Shown here: positions 6,215 to 10,208 of the stretch, one piece after another
Numbering within the stretch: the stretch's first letter is position 1
Layout: each line of letters begins with the position of its first letter
NCBI GenBank assembly: GCA_003557825.1
Contig: PWNM01000207.1
Location: 1-10,208 of the forward strand
Reading direction: 5' to 3'
Length of the DNA: 10,208 bases
Source: Candidatus Hydrogenedentota bacterium
GTDB taxonomy: Bacteria; Hydrogenedentota; Hydrogenedentia; Hydrogenedentales; SLHB01
The notes under the pieces: generated by a model
Told to the model about the DNA's origin: nothing
Seen by the model: the letters and a program-made list of their open reading frames with translations, nothing else
Database searches by the model: none
Translations under genes and position numbers: made by a program

Positions 6215-7204
6215 ATGACAGCGGCAGCAGAACAAAGCCGTGTCTGGACGCGGAAAGATTTGATAGGATTGGAGCCTTTGGCCCGTGAGGATATAGAGAT
6301 GATCCTCGATACGGCTCCCCAGCTTCTGGCGGTGTCTCAACGGGAGAGTGGTATCAAGAAGGTTCCGTTGTTGCAGGGTCGGCTTGTTGTTAACTGGTTC
6401 TATGAACCGAGCACCCGCACCCGCACCTCCTTCGAACTGGCTGCCAAACGACTGAGCGCCGACACGCTAACAATGAATGTCTCCACATCAAGTGCGAAAA
6501 AAGGCGAGACGCTTCACGATACACTGTTCAACATTGAGGCGATGCACAGCGACATCGTGGTTATCCGCCATGGATGCGCCGGTGCTGCACGCTTGCTTGC
6601 TGAAAACCATCCATCAAGTATCATCAATGCCGGCGATGGCGCCCATGAGCATCCTACCCAAGCATTGCTCGATGCGTTCACCATGCGGGAACACATCCGC
6701 CGGAGTCGCCAGGATCCAAACGCAACCCTTGATGGCGTGCGAGTGGCTTTGATTGGCGACATTGCTCACAGCCGAGTGGCTCGAAGCAACATTTGGGGAC
6801 TGAAAAAGCTTGGCGCAAGCGTGGTGGTCTGTGGTCCGAGTACGCTTTTGCCGCCGCATATTGAAAAGCTTGGTTGCGATGCCACCACGAAATTGAAAGA
6901 AGCCATAGACGGAGCGGATGTCGTATATTCCCTTCGCATCCAATTGGAACGCCAGCAAAAATGCCTGTTCCCAACCATGCGCGAATATGTCCGGCTCTTC
7001 CGTATCGACAACGAATCGCTTAAGGCTGCACCACCCCATGCCATCGTCATGCATCCCGGTCCGATTAACCGTGATTTGGAGCTATCATCAGAAGTGGCCG
7101 ATGGGCCTCGTAATGTTATTCTCGAACAGGTCACCAACGGCGTGGCGGTTCGCATGGCAGTCATGCATTTATTGATTAACCGTCCTGCTTTTGACACAGC
7201 ATAA
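6215..7204 (+). CDS. pyrB: Aspartate carbamoyltransferase catalytic chain
   Basis: PyrB joins carbamoyl phosphate and aspartate to make N-carbamoyl-L-aspartate, the committed step of pyrimidine synthesis, in the cytoplasm. The 329-residue protein shows the carbamoyl-phosphate loop STRTRTSFE (66-74), the 80s loop Lys in SSAKKGET (92-99), HPTQALLD (146-153), GDIAHSRVARS (181-191), the aspartate-domain LRIQLERQ (240-247), and HPGPINR (280-286). These are the expected substrate-binding positions and all appear intact. The length is near the upper end for the family. The ATG directly follows the pyrR stop, and AGGGAAGGGA just before it is the ribosome binding site, implying coupled translation. 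No pyrI regulatory chain is present. With pyrC next, the enzyme may work in a complex with dihydroorotase, as known in several bacteria; that is inference. Confidence 0.97.
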   Translation: MTAAAEQSRVWTRKDLIGLEPLAREDIEMILDTAPQLLAVSQRESGIKKVPLLQGRLVVNWFYEPSTRTRTSFELAAKRLSADTLTMNVSTSSAKKGETLHDTLFNIEAMHSDIVVIRHGCAGAARLLAENHPSSIINAGDGAHEHPTQALLDAFTMREHIRRSRQDPNATLDGVRVALIGDIAHSRVARSNIWGLKKLGASVVVCGPSTLLPPHIEKLGCDATTKLKEAIDGADVVYSLRIQLERQQKCLFPTMREYVRLFRIDNESLKAAPPHAIVMHPGPINRDLELSSEVADGPRNVILEQVTNGVAVRMAVMHLLINRPAFDTA

Positions 7205-7230
7205 AAAACGTAAAACCAGTAGGGGATTCC

Positions 7231-8499
7231 ATGAGCATCGTCGTTAAAAACGGCCGGGTGATCGATCCGGCTTCGGAAACATCGGCCAAACTGGACGTAC
7301 TGATAGAAGGGGATAGGATCGGCCGCATCGCTGAAAACCTGCAGGGGGAGGAGACCATCGACGCTACTGGTTGCGTGGTGTGTCCTGGCTTTGTAGACAT
7401 CCACGTTCACTTTCGTGAACCTGGTTTCGAATCAAAAGAGAACATCGCCACAGGAAGCCGCGCCGCTGCACATGGCGGTTTTACCTCGGTGGTGACCATG
7501 CCGAATACGAACCCGCCCATCGACAACGGGGGCATGGTGGAATTACACAACCGAAGCGCTCGCGAGACGGCATGTATCAAGGTCTGGCCCGCCGCTGCCG
7601 CCACCAAAGGACGCGAAGGCGCTGAGATGACCGAGATGGCCGACCTCAAGTCTGCAGGAGCCGTTGCCATCACCGATGACGGCAGCGACATCCCCAGCAG
7701 TTGGGTCATGCGCCGGGTACTTGAATATGCCAACATGGTTGGTCTGACCTACCTCTCTCATGCGGAGGACCATACCCTGATGGAGGACGGAGCCATGAAC
7801 GAAGGGTTTAACTCGACTCGGCTCGGTCTCCCCGGTATGCCCAAAGCCATGGAGGAAATCGCCATCGATCGGGTGATTCGGTTGGCGGAACTGGCTGGAG
7901 CCCGGGTTCATATCTGCCACGTGAGTAGCGAGGGAGGCGTCGACATTGTCCGTCGGGCAAAAGGCCGGGGATTACCCGTAACCTGCGAAACCGCTCCACA
8001 TTACTGGACACTTACCGATGACGCCATCGAGCGGTTTGGACCGAATGCCAAGATGAACCCGCCCCTCCGCGAGTTTGGCGATGTTCAAGCTATCAAAGCC
8101 GGCCTGGCCGATGGGACCATAGATTGCATTGCTACCGATCATGCGCCCCATACGGTTACGGAAAAAAACGTCGAGTTTCAACTGGCCCCATTCGGGATCA
8201 TCGGGCTCGAGACTTCCCTGGCCTTGGGCATTATGGGATTGGTGAAGCAGGGCGTGGTGACACTCGAACGGTTGGTTGACTTGATGACACGAAGGCCGGC
8301 GCGTATCCTAGGGTTACCAGCAGGCGAACTGCGGGAGGGAGGACCAGCGGACATCGCGGTTTTTGATCCCGCAGCAGAGTGGACCGTGGAGCCCGATGCG
8401 TTTGCATCAAAAGGACGCAACACGCCCTTTGCGGGTATGCATTTACGTGGACTCGTCAAGACGACGATTTGCGATGGAGTCATTGTATATCAGGCATAG
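7231..8499 (+). CDS. pyrC: Dihydroorotase, type I (AllB/PyrC amidohydrolase family)
   Basis: PyrC closes carbamoyl-aspartate to dihydroorotate, the third step of UMP synthesis. The 422-residue length is typical of type I enzymes. Metal and substrate residues are visible in order: DIHVHFREPG (56-65; His58, His60, Arg62), MPNTNPP (90-96), TDDGSD (148-153) with the bridging Asp, SHAED (176-180; His177), HICHVSS (227-233; His230) and the catalytic Asp303 in ATDHAPH. As in Aquifex-type enzymes, an Asp rather than a carboxylated Lys seems to bridge the metal site. The N-terminal beta-sandwich (1-50) is completed by the C-terminal segment, whose GGPADIAVFDP is typical of the family. TAGGGGA before the ATG is the ribosome binding site. 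The gene lies 26 bp after pyrB in the same operon. Confidence 0.96.
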   Translation: MSIVVKNGRVIDPASETSAKLDVLIEGDRIGRIAENLQGEETIDATGCVVCPGFVDIHVHFREPGFESKENIATGSRAAAHGGFTSVVTMPNTNPPIDNGGMVELHNRSARETACIKVWPAAAATKGREGAEMTEMADLKSAGAVAITDDGSDIPSSWVMRRVLEYANMVGLTYLSHAEDHTLMEDGAMNEGFNSTRLGLPGMPKAMEEIAIDRVIRLAELAGARVHICHVSSEGGVDIVRRAKGRGLPVTCETAPHYWTLTDDAIERFGPNAKMNPPLREFGDVQAIKAGLADGTIDCIATDHAPHTVTEKNVEFQLAPFGIIGLETSLALGIMGLVKQGVVTLERLVDLMTRRPARILGLPAGELREGGPADIAVFDPAAEWTVEPDAFASKGRNTPFAGMHLRGLVKTTICDGVIVYQA

Positions 8500-8535
8500 C
8501 CTTCAACGGGCCAACTTAGGGAGGAATAACTTACC

Positions 8536-9423
8536 ATGGATAGACGCAGTTTTTTGACATCAAGCGCCGCGGCGGCAGGTGGCGTGGCGTTCGGTCTGGG
8601 CGCCCGCAAGGCCATAGCCCAATCACCACCTTCGGATGTATCCTTCGCCGATAAACCCCTTGCCATGGCTGTTCCGCCACACTGGTTTTCGGGGGACATC
8701 CTGGAACAACTCGAGCAAGTGGCTGCTTGGGGGTTCCCCGCATGGGAATGGCTTGGACCCTCTGGTGATTTGGAGGCAATCCGAGCAAAAAGCGATGAGC
8801 TGGGCCTTCGTCCGACTTGCATAGGGGGAGCAGGACATATCGCCCCTGGCGGGATGGTAAATCCCGATGACCATGATGCCGTTGAGAACCAGTTCCGGGA
8901 ACAACTGGAAAAGGCCAAAATTCTCAACTGCAAAAGGCTGATCGGCTTGACGGGTAACGAACGGGACGATGTCTCTCGGGAACAGCAGACCGATTATGTG
9001 GTGCAATGCTTACAACGCCTGGCGCCCATCGCCGAGGACAACGATGTGACCATCATCATGGAGCCGCTGAATACTCTGGTAGACCACCCGGGGTTCTTTC
9101 TCAATACGACCGAGCACGCTGTGGAAATCATGCAACGGGTTGACAGTCCGAACGTGCGGATCCTTTTCGACATCTACCATCAGCAGATCACAGAGGGCAA
9201 TGTCATCCGCAATATCCGCCAAAATATTCAATGGATCGATCATTTCCATGTGGCGGACAACCCCGGCCGACAGGAACCGAGTACGGGTGAATTAAACTAC
9301 GCCAATATCTTTAAGGCCATCCACGATACAGGCTACGATGGATTCGTTGCCCTTGAATGCGGTCAGTCCGATGGTGTCGAAAACGCATTGCTCGCTGTCC
9401 ACGACACATTGGTCTGGTCGTAA
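8536..9423 (+). CDS. Tat-exported hydroxypyruvate-isomerase-like TIM-barrel protein
   Basis: The 295-residue protein opens with a twin-arginine signal: RRSFL at 3-7, a small hydrophobic core, and an AIA site with likely cleavage after residue 28. The mature part is an AP-endonuclease-2/Hyi-type TIM barrel. Metal ligands appear as Glu176 (MEPLN), Asp212 and His215 (FDIYHQQ), His238 (HFHVADNPGR) and Glu274 (ALEC). HVADNPGRQEPSTGELNY (238-255) is very close to the hydroxypyruvate isomerase (Hyi) signature. Cytoplasmic Hyi interconverts hydroxypyruvate and tartronate semialdehyde; an exported copy more likely acts on a sugar or keto-acid outside the cytoplasm, and the substrate is uncertain. AGGGAGGA lies 10 bases before the ATG. 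The gene follows pyrC by 36 bp with no visible promoter or terminator between, so it may ride on the pyr transcript. Confidence 0.85.
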   Translation: MDRRSFLTSSAAAAGGVAFGLGARKAIAQSPPSDVSFADKPLAMAVPPHWFSGDILEQLEQVAAWGFPAWEWLGPSGDLEAIRAKSDELGLRPTCIGGAGHIAPGGMVNPDDHDAVENQFREQLEKAKILNCKRLIGLTGNERDDVSREQQTDYVVQCLQRLAPIAEDNDVTIIMEPLNTLVDHPGFFLNTTEHAVEIMQRVDSPNVRILFDIYHQQITEGNVIRNIRQNIQWIDHFHVADNPGRQEPSTGELNYANIFKAIHDTGYDGFVALECGQSDGVENALLAVHDTLVWS

Positions 9424-9449
9424 TAGACGCCCCATAAAAAAGCCTACCG

Positions 9450-9484
9450 CTCGGGGCGATCGAACAACATTCGATCGTTCCGAG
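9450..9484 (+). terminator. Long stem-loop after the hydroxypyruvate-isomerase-like gene, probable terminator
   Basis: CTCGGGGCGATCGAA pairs with TTCGATCGTTCCGAG around CAACA: 15 pairs including two G-U. The downstream run is only moderately U-rich (TCATTTGTTG), so termination may be partial. It begins 27 bp after the stop and ends 32 bp before the next start, which suits the end of the pyrRBC-isomerase transcript. On the opposite strand the stem is followed, after 8 bases, by six Ts. A processing or attenuation role is also possible. Confidence 0.5.
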
Positions 9485-9516
9485 TCATTTGTTGTCCAGC
9501 ATGAAGGGAACAGCCC

Positions 9517-10208
9517 ATGGCCATGACCACTCACGAACGATTTACCCGAATGTTCGCCCATCAAGACGCCGACCGAATCCCTATCTGGGACGGGCCTTGG
9601 CCTTCGACTATCGAACGATGGCAACGAGAGGGTATGCCGACGGATGTTAGTTATGTCGAATACTTCGACCTCGACCACCTCGCCGGTATCCTCCACGACA
9701 ACAGTCCACGATACGAGGCGCGGATACTTGAGGAGACCGATTCCTATGTCGTTCAGACAACACCATGGGGAGTAACGCTGAAGAACTGGAAACATGCCGG
9801 TGGCACGCCCAAGTTCCTGGACTTAACCATTTGTGATCGCGAGACCTGGAACTTGGCAAAGGAACGTATGACCCCATCAGACGATCGAGTGAATTGGGCG
9901 CATCTCAAAGAGCATTACCCCGTATGGCGTGAGCAGGGGGCATGGATAACGGCAGGGCTTTGGTTCGGCTTCGATATTACCCATTCATGGATTGTGGGAA
10001 CCGAAAAGCTGCTCATGGCCCTGCTCTCCGATCCGGAATGGTGCATGGACATGTTCGAAGCACATCTCAGCCTCAACCTGGCGATGCTTGACAAAATCTG
10101 GAATGCTGGATATACCTTTGATTGCATTACCTGGCCGGACGACATGGGGTACAAAGGGGGAACGTTTTTCTCGCTGGAGAGCTATCGCAACCTGCTGAAG
10201 CCATTCCA
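9517..10208 (+). CDS. Uroporphyrinogen-decarboxylase (URO-D) family protein (partial, runs off right edge)
   Basis: The frame is open from the ATG at 9517 to the window end: 230 complete codons. The N-terminal THERFTRMFAHQDADRIPIWD (5-24) is the usual start of the URO-D/MtaA/CmuA family. Residues 208-213, DDMGYK, within a stretch about the TIM-barrel core, match the family's DD-x-G segment, followed by GTFFSLESYRNLLKP. Members of this divergent branch are often corrinoid-linked methyltransferases or of unknown function, and not haem enzymes; true HemE motifs are not evident. GAAGGGAA 6 bases before the ATG is the ribosome binding site, and an alternative in-frame ATG lies at 9523. The gene follows a stem-loop, so it probably starts a new unit, though no clear promoter was seen in the 93-bp gap. 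The C-terminal part is missing. Confidence 0.85.
   Translation, partial: MAMTTHERFTRMFAHQDADRIPIWDGPWPSTIERWQREGMPTDVSYVEYFDLDHLAGILHDNSPRYEARILEETDSYVVQTTPWGVTLKNWKHAGGTPKFLDLTICDRETWNLAKERMTPSDDRVNWAHLKEHYPVWREQGAWITAGLWFGFDITHSWIVGTEKLLMALLSDPEWCMDMFEAHLSLNLAMLDKIWNAGYTFDCITWPDDMGYKGGTFFSLESYRNLLKPF

Noticed and set aside
9517..10208. Annotation of the last gene as hemE (true uroporphyrinogen decarboxylase)
   Set aside because: The sequence fits the divergent URO-D-like branch and no other haem gene is nearby; only the family name is supported.

Overview
The window reads as chromosomal DNA of a bacterium that is probably Gram-negative, with moderate GC and dense coding. A twin-arginine (Tat) signal on a sugar-isomerase-like TIM barrel, a uroporphyrinogen-decarboxylase-like protein, and a large membrane protein ending in a sulfatase/phosphatase fold would fit a PVC-type, Hydrogenedentota-like or Lentisphaerae-like lineage. 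This placement is inference from gene content only; no rRNA or marker gene is present.

Left part (1-3471, minus strand): reading leftwards, a left-handed beta-helix acyltransferase has its own promoter and a strong ribosome binding site. A HAD-superfamily hydrolase with an altered motif I follows 2 bp later. After a 206-bp gap comes a very large membrane protein that leaves the window at position 1. That protein joins a YbhN/AglD-type (LPG synthase transmembrane) domain, a second membrane domain and a sulfatase/alkaline-phosphatase-type domain with Thr in the nucleophile position. Envelope or glycan modification is a reasonable theme but is not proven.

Middle (3652-5437, plus strand): two GNAT acetyltransferases are transcribed away from the acyltransferase. 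The first is RimJ/RimL-like. The second is a 402-residue Eis-like protein with a C-terminal SCP2-type domain.

Pyrimidine operon (5449-8499, plus strand): a near-consensus sigma-70 promoter is followed by a leader with a perfect 11-bp intrinsic terminator, then pyrR, pyrB and pyrC. pyrB begins at the base after the pyrR stop. Aspartate carbamoyltransferase and dihydroorotase carry out steps 2 and 3 of UMP synthesis. The layout is that of an attenuated pyr operon. However, this PyrR differs from Bacillus subtilis PyrR at most residues known to matter for RNA binding, and a short ORF in the leader runs into the terminator. Both make the mode of attenuation an open question and the most interesting point in the window.

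Right end (8536-10208, plus strand): a Tat-exported hydroxypyruvate-isomerase-like protein follows pyrC by 36 bp. A long stem-loop follows it, and then the first 230 codons of a URO-D-family protein run off the right edge. No gap between genes exceeds about 210 bp. No RNA genes, insertion sequences or CRISPR arrays were seen.
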